From assembly GCA_001692895.1 (NCBI GenBank), contig KV748179.1, forward strand, positions 2,170,001 through 2,234,000: DNA of 64,000 bases, given 5' to 3'. Under the pieces are notes generated by a model. It did no database searches. It had not been told where the DNA came from and saw nothing but the letters and a program-made list of their open reading frames with translations. This document shows, in pieces, positions 47,013-57,472 of the stretch. This DNA comes from Cenococcum geophilum 1.58 (lineage: Eukaryota; Ascomycota; Dothideomycetes; Gloniales; Gloniaceae). Position 1 is the stretch's first letter. Each line of letters starts with the position of its first letter. Both the position numbers and the translations under genes were made by a program.

Positions 47013-50000
47013 ATTGTCATTTCCTTTGTAACCTAGAACTGGTTTAGTACATTTTGGCTAATAAGCTACTAGGTCACCGCCTTAAGGCCTTTTTATATTA
47101 AGAGCAGTGTCTTATAGTTCTCTATACTAGCTACTAAGAGCATTACTTCTTAGTTAGTGCGTAAGGGGCATAACAGTATTACGTGTTTTAGTGTCTGTCT
47201 TAGCCAGCTANATTTACATCTNGGGCTACCTACTAGGATACCCACCCAGTAGAGCCAGTCTTTTAGTCCTATTATTCCTATTCTTAAGAGTATTACTATT
47301 ATATTTTCTGCCTTTATTAGGCCTTCTCAGAGCCCTAAAGTATTTACCCTCTATAGCGTTAACTATACTACGGCTTAGGTTTCTCTTGCCTTAGTTAGCC
47401 TCTATACCTTTAACTCCTATACACCTTTCTAGCGTTAGTCCAGCCAGTATTATATTATAGTAGATGGTTTCCTAGCATTCTTTTATGCTCTACTTTAACT
47501 CCTTTTTTTCTCTTACTATTATCCTTACTGACCTCTTACGCGTTTCCCTTCCTCCTCTATATAGGCCTGGGCCCTAAAGCAGCACTATTTTTCTTCTACT
47601 TTCTTTACCTATTTCTCTAATATATCTTCCCTACTTTAGGGTTATTAGTTTATTCTCCTATAAGGCGCCCTAGGGTCCCTCCATAGTTTATTTAGGCGTG
47701 TCTTAATATACTTTATAATATTAGAGTTGCGTTCCTTTTGCGCCCTTTATATTGCAGTAGCTTTAATATATAGTTATAGGGGGGGAATATTAGCTTCCTT
47801 CTTAAGCAGTACTGTGGCCGTTTGCTTATATCCGCCTATTATACTCTAAAGGTAGGCTATTTAGACCTTTTAGAGTAGTTTAAGGAGCGATTTAGGGGGG
47901 CCTTTCTTAGATTCTCTAATGGCCTAGATACTAGACCTATACGTTATAGTTAGCCGGACAACTGCTGTGTATAGTAGGCGTAACCTCTAAAAGTATAGTC
48001 CCTATATAGAATTAACAATCCTAGATAATATAATATACTATACTTAGCCCTTATAGGCCGCTTACGCCGCATATACGCTTTACTAAAGCTTACTATCTAC
48101 CCATACTTCTAGTACTTTTAGGCCCTAAACTAGTTAACCCCCAAAGCCTTAGATATAAATTATATGCTAGAGATCTATAGATTAGTTGCGTTTTCTTATA
48201 AAATAGATTAGCTAGTATTTCTCTAGTAAGAATTGGACTCTATATTATCTTGCTTATTCTATATAGGTATTATATACTTTCTTTAGTGTTCTGCAATTCT
48301 CTACGGCTGTTAGCCCGTATATAATTAGGTTTGTATTATTAACAAAGCCTATTTCCTAGGTCGCCCCTTCCTTAAAGGAGTTAAGTAAGTTGCTTATAAA
48401 GAAAAGGAAGAGTATAGGCGAGAGGGGTAATCCTTATAGTATTCCTGTTGCAACTATAATAGGGGGGCTTTAGTATCCGCTAAAGACTAGTAATATTTCT
48501 TTTTAACCTATAAACCCTTAAATAAATTATATAATCTATTCTAAGAAGCCTTTTACCCTAAGGATATATAGAAGACGCTTATAGGGTATATTATTATAGG
48601 CGCCACTAATATCTAGGCTAAGCATTAATACTACAAAGTCCCTTCGCATCGCCTATGCAGATTTGATGGTAGCAGCGAGTAGCATAAGTGCTAATAGTAT
48701 TAAGCGGTTCTTTCTTGCCCCTATTTAGCTTTGTGGTAGTAGGGCGTATTCCTTAGCTATGTCTGCTATATAGTCCGCTATTACCCTTTCTAAAATCTTG
48801 CTTAGGGTATTCTCTAAGGTAATAGGGCGGTAGCTCCCTAGGAATAAGTAGTTTACTTTACCTTCTTTACATAGGATAAACGTTATTATAGCTCTTCTAA
48901 GTCTTAGGTAGTAGCCTATTATAAAGTATACTCTAGCTACATCCGCAAGCTAAGGTGCTATTAGTAGTCCGTAGGTCTTTAGGGCTTTATTTAGGATTCT
49001 ATCTAGTCCTAGTGCTATATTATTTAAGAGGCGGCTAATAGTTCTGGCCATTTCTTCGGTTATTATATCGCTGTTAACCCTTAGGCAAGTCACCAGTGCT
49101 TCGCCTATAATATCGCTAAGGTCTACTAAAGCTGGTTAAGGGGAAAATCTTTCTATAAGGATCTTTGCCTTCTTATTATTGTCGTTTATAGCTAATAATT
49201 TACCTAGTTTTCGCAGGGGCGGAAGGTGTAGGTCTTCTACTAAACATCCCGCCTTTCTCTTTACCTATTTTACTATCTTTTAAAGACCTTTATTATAGGG
49301 GAGGCTTAGGTTAGTAGTATGCTTATTTATAAACCGTCTCCAGCTATTTCTTACTTCTTTTTTTAGGGTATTCTTTAGCTGGTTTCTTATATCTTTATAT
49401 TGTCTCTTATCTTTAGGATTATAGCTACTTGTGTATTTTCTTCTTACTTATTATTAGCTGGTAATAAGAACCGCGCATTATACGGACCATATATATTACG
49501 CGTAGGGGCCTAGTTTTAAGACTAGGCAGTGCTCTTTTAGCCCGTTTTTAATTGCTGCCTAGATCCTTTCTAGTCTTTAGTTAATTTCCTTAGAGGTAGC
49601 TAATAAGCCTCGCTTGTTTAATATCAGGTGGATTTCTTCTAGGTCTTAAAGTTATTATTTAACTATATTAAGGAAGCTATCTATCTTAAGCTTTCTTATT
49701 GCGTATTTTTTACTATTTAGTTACGCCTTAATATCCAGATCTAGCTATATCTAGATAGGGATATAGTCTAGAGTAAATACCTATTCTTCTTTAGGGTTGC
49801 ACCTTTTAAGTCTTTAGTATAGGCCTTCGTCTATAAATATAAGGTCAATTATACTTCTAGCGGTGCCTTATTGCTATATAATTGCTCCTAGGGGGGTGGC
49901 TAGCTTAAGGCCCCAGGTGTCTATAGCTCTTAGTAGGCACTCTACCTATCGTTTAGTAGTAATATAGATACCCCCCTACTACGGGTGGTAGAGGTTTATA

Positions 50001-51899
50001 TCTCCTAATAAAATAGACTCTATACCTTTGGTTCTAAGTAAGCTTATTACTAATATAATATTCTCTATTTATAGGACCCCTTTAACCCTAAGGTTATATA
50101 TATTAATAATCTATACCGGTCCCCTATATGTCTATATTATTATAACTATAATATTTAGGTTAACTGCCTACTATAACTATAAGAATAGGCTAATAGCCTT
50201 ACTAATTATAAAGCATACGCGTATAGCTGCTTTTGGTTTATATAGGAGCTAGAATCCTTAGGGGCAGTATATTAATTATATGTAGGCATTATAATACGGC
50301 TCTTGTATAGTAAGAATATAGTATTTCTCTAGGTCTAGGCTATTTAGTAAGGGCCTTACGAGATAGTGGTTTGTGTTGCCGTAGTTATACTATATAATGG
50401 ATAGGTAGCGGACCCCTAGTAAGGGTTCTTCGCCTCTCCTTTATTCCTCGCTTTTTCTATTTCTACTTTCTCTAGAATATTTAGAACTTCTATCTCTTAT
50501 ATCTATACCCTAGTTACTACTTATTTTATATAGAGCTTTCTATTCCTATATTTTATATTCCTACTAGCGCTTCTATATCTAAATCTGTTATTATCTCCGG
50601 TTCTTCCCCTATTCTTACTAGTTAGCTATATACCCTTTAAGAGTTGGCTATAAATATTATATTTACCGCGTTAAGTCTAATTCTTAATTATCCTAGTCTT
50701 AAGCTTACTATAGCTATCTATAAGGGTCTTCCTATAGGGCGTCCTCTCCCTTATATCCCCTATAACCCTTATATCCCTATATAGTCTGGTAATATCGCGC
50801 GGCGTCGCTTCTGGCCCGTTAAGGCTTGGGATGGCTAGCCTAGCCCCCTAGTATTAAAGGTAGGAAACGTTAGAAAGGCACCTACACCCCCCTAGCTTAT
50901 CGCCTATTATTTCTATTTATATAACCTAGCGTGCAGTTATTCTCGCAGCTGTTAAGCCCTTACCTTCCGTCTCCTATATTTAATGCAGTCTCCTCTCTTC
51001 TACGCCTTATATATACTTTAGTGGCAGTTTACGCATTTTATTTAGTCTTAATTTAAGCAGTATCTTATATTATAGGGGCCTGCATAGTGGCCGCAGCACA
51101 CCTATACTGCGTATGTGGTTTAGGTGTATCCTTATTATATATAGTAATAGCATTATTCTAGGCGGAGTTTATAGTTATAGAGCCTTACGTCATATATAAG
51201 GCTATTTATAATAATACCTTTTTAGATAAGGAGTTTTTATATTTCTAGTGTATATATACTAATAATAAGGGAGCTATATATTCGACTAGCGTCTCCCTAG
51301 CAAGTCTCTAGCGACCCTTATGTCCTCTTATTATTCTTATTATATACTTAGTTTATATTTTCCTATTAAAGCTATTAGATTTAGGTAATCTTAAGTCCTA
51401 GTATAAAGCGTTCCGTTTATTTTACTATCTTATATATAGTTGCTATATTATCCGCCTAGCGTCCTTTTTTTACCCTAAGGCTTAGGGGGACTACTGGGAC
51501 TTTAACTGGGTAATTTTCGCGGAGTACTTTTATGCTAATACGTTCTCCTAGCCTATCTCCTACCTTTACGGCTTATTCCTTTACCTATTAGTCCCTTAGG
51601 GTAACTCTAATATCTCCGCTCCTAAGGTATTGGACTATAACAGCATTATAGACCTCTTTATAAATCTCCGTAAGGACTTCTATTTCTAATTATCCCCTAA
51701 GCCCCTCTGCTTTTTCCGTATTTAGTTATATTATAATTATATGCCCGGTTGTTATTATCTTTAGGGGGGTAGGTACCCTATACTGTAGAAGTATAGCTAC
51801 GGCAGCCTAGGTGCGGTTCGCCGGTAAGGAGGGGTTTTATTTATTTTTAATTTTGCTTAGCCATTAGAGGATTTAATTAAGGGTTTGCTAAAGGGGCGC

Positions 51900-52157
51900 C
51901 TAAGGTTCGCTGGACTGGCGGAGCAGCTGTATTAGTTCGTTATAGCTGACGGTTGCTCCCCCATAGCTGCGGATACTAGACGCGTCTAATAGGCTTTGTA
52001 TTTTGTTAGATGCCTTCTTAATGGAGGTCTTCCCGCTTTGTGGTGTGGTATTCGCCCGTTCTTGTTGTGGGGGTCTATTGCTGGGCGTGGTTCTGGTGGA
52101 CGCGCGCGAATGCAAACCACCGTCGCTCGACGTGTGCCTCCCCTGCGATGCATGCAT
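51900..52157 (-). pseudogene. LINE ORF1 N-terminal remnant, little decayed
   Basis: 85 codons without a stop and with normal GC content, reading MHASQGRHTSSDGGLHSRAS and rich in Ser, Thr, Gln and Arg, as in the N-terminal part of Tad-type Gag-like ORF1. Downstream the frame is destroyed by C-to-T changes, so mutation intensity drops sharply at the 5' end of this LINE. Confidence 0.55.
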
Positions 52158-52387
52158 CTCAGGGGGATTCTCTAGGTGTTTTTTAGGGTTCTTTTGGTTG
52201 GTTTTGGTCTTTTTGGGCCGGGTGCAGCAAGAGCTCCAAAAGTTCTCCTAGCTATATTATATAAAAAGTTACATTATTATAATTATAATTATATTTAAAA
52301 ATATTCTTTTTAATATATAATTTTAACTCTATTTTAACAATATAAATTTCTTTTTCTTAATATATGTAGCTTAAAATATAAATACTA

Positions 52388-52902
52388 CATCGGCAAAATA
52401 TTGTCCCCTATCAATGGCCTCAATGGTCGGTCGTTGGCGCAATTGGCGCGCAGTTGAGGGCATTTGGCAACTCGACCGACTAGCCTGTCGTGTTTTTTGA
52501 CACGCAGCTTGCGCGCAGCCTGCGCGCAATCTGCGCAATTGACGATTTCGTTAATTTATAAAATATTAAAGTCTTGTAAGTCCTACTATAGCATATTACA
52601 ATACGCATAATATATACGTATAATACAACCTCCCTAGGTAAACTTTTTATAAAAAATTATTACGTAATTTTTTTTTTAGTTTTGCTAGGGGGCTTACTAG
52701 AGCCTAAGCGAAAATAAGCGAAAATTGGAAAATCAAAAAATCTGTCAAGCTACACGCAGGCTGCGCGTCAAAAACGTCAAATGTGTCAACGACGTCAGCG
52801 GCGTCGACTGCAGCCATTTGGCGCCCAATTGACCTAATTGGCAGCATTTGATTTTCATTTAATGGGTAGTTTGAACCCCAGCCTGCGAATATTTTCCCGA
52901 TG
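52388..52902. mobile_element. Short copy of the TA-flanked TIR element
   Basis: Left end CATCGGCAAAATATTGTCCC and right end, read inward, CATCGGGAAAATATTCGCAG; TA at 52386-52387 and 52903-52904. About 165 bp at its left end match the right end of 25180-27414 in inverse orientation (shared stretch GTTGAGGGCATTTGGCAACT and neighbours). The middle (52550-52740) is AT-rich and has no minisatellites and no transposase. It lies just upstream of the LINE. Confidence 0.75.
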
Positions 52903-52904
52903 TA

Positions 52905-53611
52905 CCTCACATAAATATGTTAAAATTAGTATATTTAAATTATAATATATAGAAGGATATAAAGGTTGGCTTTTAGAATATTTAGTTATAACTAAAAGCT
53001 AAAACTCTAAGCTCTTAAACCCTTTATAGAAGATTTTATTAGTTAATAAGAAGTAGTATGCCCGTATATACCAACGATCTACGAAGAGTCTAACTTATGA
53101 GGTAAAGTAAGGCTACGTTAGGATTTAATATTTGTCACGTGTATTTGGCTATACCTTTCGCCGCGCGCATTTCTTTTTAATTTTAGAAGTTGGCTTCGCA
53201 AAGTTTGAAATCTAGGACCTCAAAGTATAGAATAGTCGTTAACTCGTGCCGATAATTTAATTCTATTACACTTTGTGCTATACTAGGTTCCTTCAAAGCA
53301 CAGGGTATCATGTAAAGTCTGAAAAAAAAAATCATGGCAAAGAGCGCCACTCCCTCTGTAAGTAGAGACATTGGACAGGCCCGTCTAGCAAGATTCCGTA
53401 TGTACTACAGCCGTAGCCTGTAGCTCCATTATGTTTATTTCAAAGTTATGTGTCTGGTCTGATGAGTGCCTTTTGACGAGTCTTAGATACTTGTCCGAAG
53501 GGAGTATTACGTGGTAGCGATTGAACAAGCCGTCGTTGTAATCTCCATCTCCTATAACAAACTCGACGCATATCCTAGGACCGAGTGTAAGTAGCACAAT
53601 CCTGGCCCAAA
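52905..53611. other. AT-rich region downstream of the Wss1-like gene
   Basis: About 700 bp. 52905-53110 is AT-rich and probably decayed repeat. 53180-53600 has normal composition and two short minus-strand frames without family resemblance; it probably includes the 3' UTR of the gene that ends at 53612. Confidence 0.4.
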
Positions 53612-55033
53612 TCAGTCCGGCTTAGTGGATCCACAAACTCCGCATATACCTGCATCATCTGCATTAACGTAGGCGCTGTCTCGGCAGGATGAGCTCTGGC
53701 ACCGCCAATGGTTCGGAACGGAGTTAATATCTAGGACGTTGGAGCATGCTGCACAGGTCAGTGCGCCGGATTGATTGTCAAGTGAGCAGATAGGACACTC
53801 CAGAGTTGGCTTTGGTGTGGTCTGTGGTTCTCGTGGTGTGAATGAGACAGTTTCATCTTGTCTCGGCCGACGTTTATACATCTCGTCAAGACGAATGACA
53901 TTAGAAGCACGCGGCTGCAGGGAGGTTAGATTTGAGTGTCGACTTTTGGAGGAATTTCCCGGATTCTGGTCACGGTTGATATCCGTTTTAGCCTTCAGCC
54001 TCTCACCATGGTCAGAAGCGATTGAGGGTGTAGCGGGTTTAGAAAGATTCTTCTTCTGAGGATTTTCATCTGCTGCGTAAATTTCTGCCAGTTCTCTCCT
54101 CGCATTGCCATCCTGGTCATCCTCTCCCTCGCAAATCTTGACCAAATCATGCCCTTTGCTATCCACCATCTTCGTTCCATCCACATCGACGGCAGCATCA
54201 GCATCACCCACCTCTTCATAGTCATCTTCCGTCTCACTGCCACTATCTCGCTCTTCCACTTTGATCTCCTCTTTCTTCACTTGGTCAAATCTTGCCAGAG
54301 CCGCCGCAGCTCTCAACTCCCTCCCTCTCGCACTTCCTGCCACCCTAGGCTTTCCTTTTTTTACCATGCCTCCCTCCAACTCCACTCTCTTCCCCTCATC
54401 ATCTCCCAGCGCCTTTCCACCCGCCCCAAACTTCCTCAATATCCTCCTCTGTTTCCTCTCCGCATAGCTAATTGTCTCCTTCTGCTTCACATTTCTCCTC
54501 CTTCTCTTACCCTTCCGACTCCCATACGTCCCGCCACAGAGATTCTCTGGCAGCAAATCGTCATCAGCGGTCCCATGCTCGATCTCTTCTCCGAGCAAAT
54601 TTCTCCCCCGCCCCCACACTCCATCCCCCATATAGCCCCGCTGCCACAACTCCCTCAAGTTCTCCGCATATGCGTCCCGCACCTTCCAGAAAGCCTTTGA
54701 ATGATTCATCTCTTTACAATGCGCCAGTTCATGTACCATGACCATCTGCACATGCCTCATCGGCAACCAGTTCCCGTTCCTTGCTTTCAGTACCAGCTGT
54801 ATCACCTCGCCAGCATTGAAATTCCGACCCACGAATTCGTTGTTGGGCGGAAATTCTTCAAGAGACATGACGGCGATGTGATTAGCTTTCATGAATGGAT
54901 AGCAGATTGCGGCGACGCGGGAGAGGAAGGCGTGTGCGGTGCTGGAGGTTGAGCCTGGGAGCGGCTTGATAAAGTTTATGAGAGCATTAGGGCGCTGAGT
55001 ACGCTCATTTAGGCGCTCGAAACCTAAAGGCAT
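53612..55033 (-). CDS. WSS1: Wss1-like WLM-domain metalloprotease
   Basis: Single exon, 473 aa. An upstream extension of the frame lacks an ATG, so the start is at 55033 (MPLGFERLNERTQRP). The WLM domain covers about residues 15-200, with INFIKPLPG, FVGRNFNAGEVIQLVL and the zinc site HELAHCKEMNH (His101, Glu102, His105, His111). Next come a basic segment, an acidic Asp/Glu-rich region with a Ser-Glu-Thr-Glu stretch (about 270-300) resembling SUMO-interaction or CK2 sites, and a C-terminal Cys-rich part with two Cys pairs (CPICSLDNQSGALTCAAC and RCQSSSCRDSA...CGVCGST) like RanBP2-type zinc fingers. Wss1 cleaves DNA-protein crosslinks with Cdc48 and SUMO. The protein is longer than yeast Wss1 (269 aa), which is usual in filamentous fungi. 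Confidence 0.9.
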   Translation of the reverse strand: MPLGFERLNERTQRPNALINFIKPLPGSTSSTAHAFLSRVAAICYPFMKANHIAVMSLEEFPPNNEFVGRNFNAGEVIQLVLKARNGNWLPMRHVQMVMVHELAHCKEMNHSKAFWKVRDAYAENLRELWQRGYMGDGVWGRGRNLLGEEIEHGTADDDLLPENLCGGTYGSRKGKRRRRNVKQKETISYAERKQRRILRKFGAGGKALGDDEGKRVELEGGMVKKGKPRVAGSARGRELRAAAALARFDQVKKEEIKVEERDSGSETEDDYEEVGDADAAVDVDGTKMVDSKGHDLVKICEGEDDQDGNARRELAEIYAADENPQKKNLSKPATPSIASDHGERLKAKTDINRDQNPGNSSKSRHSNLTSLQPRASNVIRLDEMYKRRPRQDETVSFTPREPQTTPKPTLECPICSLDNQSGALTCAACSNVLDINSVPNHWRCQSSSCRDSAYVNADDAGICGVCGSTKPD

Positions 55034-55565
55034 GGCGGGCGAGGGACGTGTGGGTTCTCGTGATGAAGTTGGGAAGAGTTGTGGTGCCGAGGGGGATGCC
55101 CATGGTGAAAGGTGCAAACGCGTTGTGCTCGGACCTAGCGGAGTTTAGGATGATAGATGATACGCGTCAGAAACCCCATGGTTTTATAGGTATAGTATAT
55201 AATAACTTGAGCGCTAGTAAGACCATGATTTCTTTTATAACTAATTCACGGCGAAGTTGTCCTGGCGGGCTGAAAGCGCTCATGCTCTTAGCAAAATTAC
55301 CTAGTACATGTACCTACTGCGAAATGATGACACCAAGACATGCAAAGCTACCTTTAAACCCTAGGCAGATATAATCCTTTGTACGTATTGAAGTCCGTCA
55401 AAGAGAACTGATCATAGTAGTATTGAGGCACCAACAATGCCTCTCCAAACCTTAAATGCATCCGTCTGCTCATAACAGATGACAAAAAGCCACCCAAAGA
55501 TGCCAAAAGTACATGATGGTTGATGATCTAAGGCCCAATGAAAGAAAAAGATATAATGAATTATT
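55034..55565. other. Intergenic region upstream of the Wss1-like gene
   Basis: About 530 bp between the Wss1-like start (minus) and the end of the Ant1 gene (minus). Must contain the promoter of the former and the 3' UTR of the latter. An AT-rich patch with TATATAATAA near 55195 is the only possible core element. Confidence 0.35.
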
Positions 55566-56796
55566 TTACTTTGTGAGTATAGGTGCAGCACTTTTGACCT
55601 TTTCGGCCGCTATATCTGCAAGCTTCTGTAACTTCTCGGCACGAACCTTCCGCACGTATCGGAAAAGTAGGATGAAGAGGAGCTCCATTCTGCATGATGA
55701 ATTAGCAATATTCTCAGATAATGGGACAGGGAAAATGTTACATACCTCTCTTTCGTCATCATCAAAGACCCTTGCACCAGTAGGCCTTTCATAATTTGTG
55801 GTCCAATACCCTTAAAGAGACCTAGCAGGCCCTCGTGCTCGACAATGTAAGCCATGACCTCACCAAAGCTCTTGAAAGGCTTTCCGTTCCGTGCTGGCGG
55901 GGGCTTCGATTGCAGGCCAACTTTTGCGACGATGAGGGGCTGAGTTGCAATTGTTGCAAGGGCCTTCGACATCGAGCCGAGAACTATTCAAGGAAATATT
56001 AGTAAGAGCATATTTGATGACGATAGAACGCTTACTGAAAGCTTCCCAAGGCCTCAAGTTCGTTTTGCCAGGGAAAATGACTTCACGCAGACGTTGATAA
56101 GTACCGTACGTGATTGCTGGGTTTACCACCAGCACTAGACTCGCCTTTAAGCCTCTCCAAAGCCCAGTCCACCCATCCTCGCTATTTACCACTTCCCGCC
56201 CAGTAGCGATCAACCCTTTCCGCTCCGCCTTCGACACTGTCTGTTGTCGTGTTGTTACCACGGCTACTGGAATTGTGAAGAGCTGAGCAATGGCACCTGC
56301 TACAGCGCCTAGGGATAGTTCGATCGCAGTGCTTGGTGGGGTGGAGACTTTCTGCGACGAGATATAGAGCGTTCGGACGATGGTATACCAGTAGAAGTAG
56401 GCAAAATTCGTCGACGCAACGCCAATAAGCGACCCAGCCATGCCGGCATATAGACCTGCAACGCCATCATCCTTCACTATCTTATTTATTGCGTCGAGGG
56501 TAGAGGTGTAGTGTTGGTCATCGGCGGGATTGGGGTCTTTGAAGGAAGGGTTGCGTTTTACTTGGACTTGAAGGCGCGTCTTGACTCTGTGGTCCAGGTT
56601 AGAAGTTATCGTGATACTATATGGAATATAGCATGCGTTTATTGTTTCCGAGTATAGCAAGCCCAGGAATTTGGGGAATTCGTTCCACTCACATGTCTAG
56701 CGGGTAGACAAGCGCATTTGCCAGAACGGCACCGGTTGCGCCAGCGACAGCATTACCCCATGGCGGTAGACGCTCTATCTTAGACTGCCCTGCCAT
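55566..56796 (-). CDS. ANT1: Peroxisomal adenine nucleotide carrier (Ant1/PMP47 type)
   Basis: Four exons, 56796-56693, 56586-56036, 55983-55746 and 55689-55566, total 338 aa, all junctions GT-AG and in phase. Three carrier repeats carry the signatures PLDIVKTRLQ (repeat 1, spanning intron 1), IPVAVVTTRQQT (repeat 2) and TQPLIVAKVGLQ (repeat 3). The repeat 2 variant with VTTRQQT is characteristic of the peroxisomal ATP carriers (Ant1, PMP47) rather than of mitochondrial carriers. N-terminus MAGQSKIERLPPWGNAVAG; the C-terminus is extended and Lys-rich. It should exchange ATP and AMP across the peroxisomal membrane to supply fatty-acid activation. Head to head with the Rim13 gene. Confidence 0.9.
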
Positions 56797-57472
56797 TGGG
56801 AGATATTATAAAGAGAATATGGAAGGTGAGAGGCGGAAGCGAGGACAGGTAGCTAGGGTGGCGGATGACGGAAGCGGCTACCGAAGGCGTTGTGGAAGAA
56901 TTGAGCTACACAGCCGGAATACTCATGGCTAGGAATTTAGGAGGAGAAATGTAAACTCGAGCCTAAACATTTAACTTCAAGGAGAGCAGGATGAAGGAGA
57001 GGAAGAGGGCCGGGGATCATTGTGGAATTGCCATGTCCTATCCGCCAGCCGAGGTCCAACAGCCGTGATATTCATATTTTCGACAAGCTCCTGGGAAACG
57101 GCTTCAAGGAATATGCAGAAAAGCCTCTCTAAATTAAAGCATTTCCTAAACCTCTACTATACAACCTCTATAAGATCTGTTAAGAAAGCCACAAGCCTTT
57201 ATAAAAGCGTAAATAGAAAGCTAGCAAACAAACGACATTAGTTCAGAAGACCGCTTGCCAGGAGATTGATAAGATTATCTGTACCGCCACTTGCCCGAAG
57301 TTAGCCTCAGCCTCAACACCAACTATCACATCACGCAAACGCTAAACCACTTGTTTCACAGCCTCACGGCCCACCATGATATCTGATGGATGATTAAATC
57401 ATTCGCGCTCTTGACGTACGTCTTTTCTTCAAGCTTCATTTTGAATTTAAGAGGTGGATTGTAAAGGTCAAC
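56797..57472. promoter_or_regulatory. Divergent promoter region of Ant1 (-) and Rim13/PalB (+)
   Basis: About 680 bp. A GCCAGG hexamer, the core recognised by PacC/Rim101, occurs at about 57257; a single hexamer is expected often by chance. An AT-rich patch at 57120-57240 could be a small repeat remnant. No gene is supported. Confidence 0.35.

Larger units (their letters stand above)
46988..52250 (-). mobile_element. Tad-like LINE (non-LTR retrotransposon), RIP-decayed
   Basis: On the minus strand, an ORF1-like start lies at 52157-51900. Further along is a CCHC-type zinc knuckle remnant (VCCGHYAGPYNIRYC, about 51110-51065), then an APE endonuclease with QEPYYN, LGDINLYHPWGG-like and SIIDLIFIDEGL remains (about 50310-49800). 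The reverse transcriptase shows LSLDISGAYNNIPYKRLLYI (about 48620-48560), a TGIL-GLPLSPILFLFF block (about 48440) and FVNNTNLIIYG (about 48330-48300). The 3' end reads LKHVILLCPL and KGLKAVT-WL (about 47180-47060), as in the tail of Tad1-group ORF2. Stops are frequent. The 3' end abuts a run of about 22 C on the plus strand. No target duplication was found. Confidence 0.8.

Noticed and set aside
53183..53597. Two minus-strand open frames downstream of the Wss1-like gene
   Set aside because: No recognisable motif; more likely 3' UTR or intergenic sequence, though a small gene cannot be excluded.
54149..54952. Plus-strand open frames opposite the Wss1-like gene
   Set aside because: Antisense shadows of the WLM gene; low-complexity Ser/Leu/Pro composition.
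57257..57262. GCCAGG as evidence that PacC controls the Rim13/Ant1 promoter
   Set aside because: A single six-base match in 680 bp is expected by chance and gives no real support.
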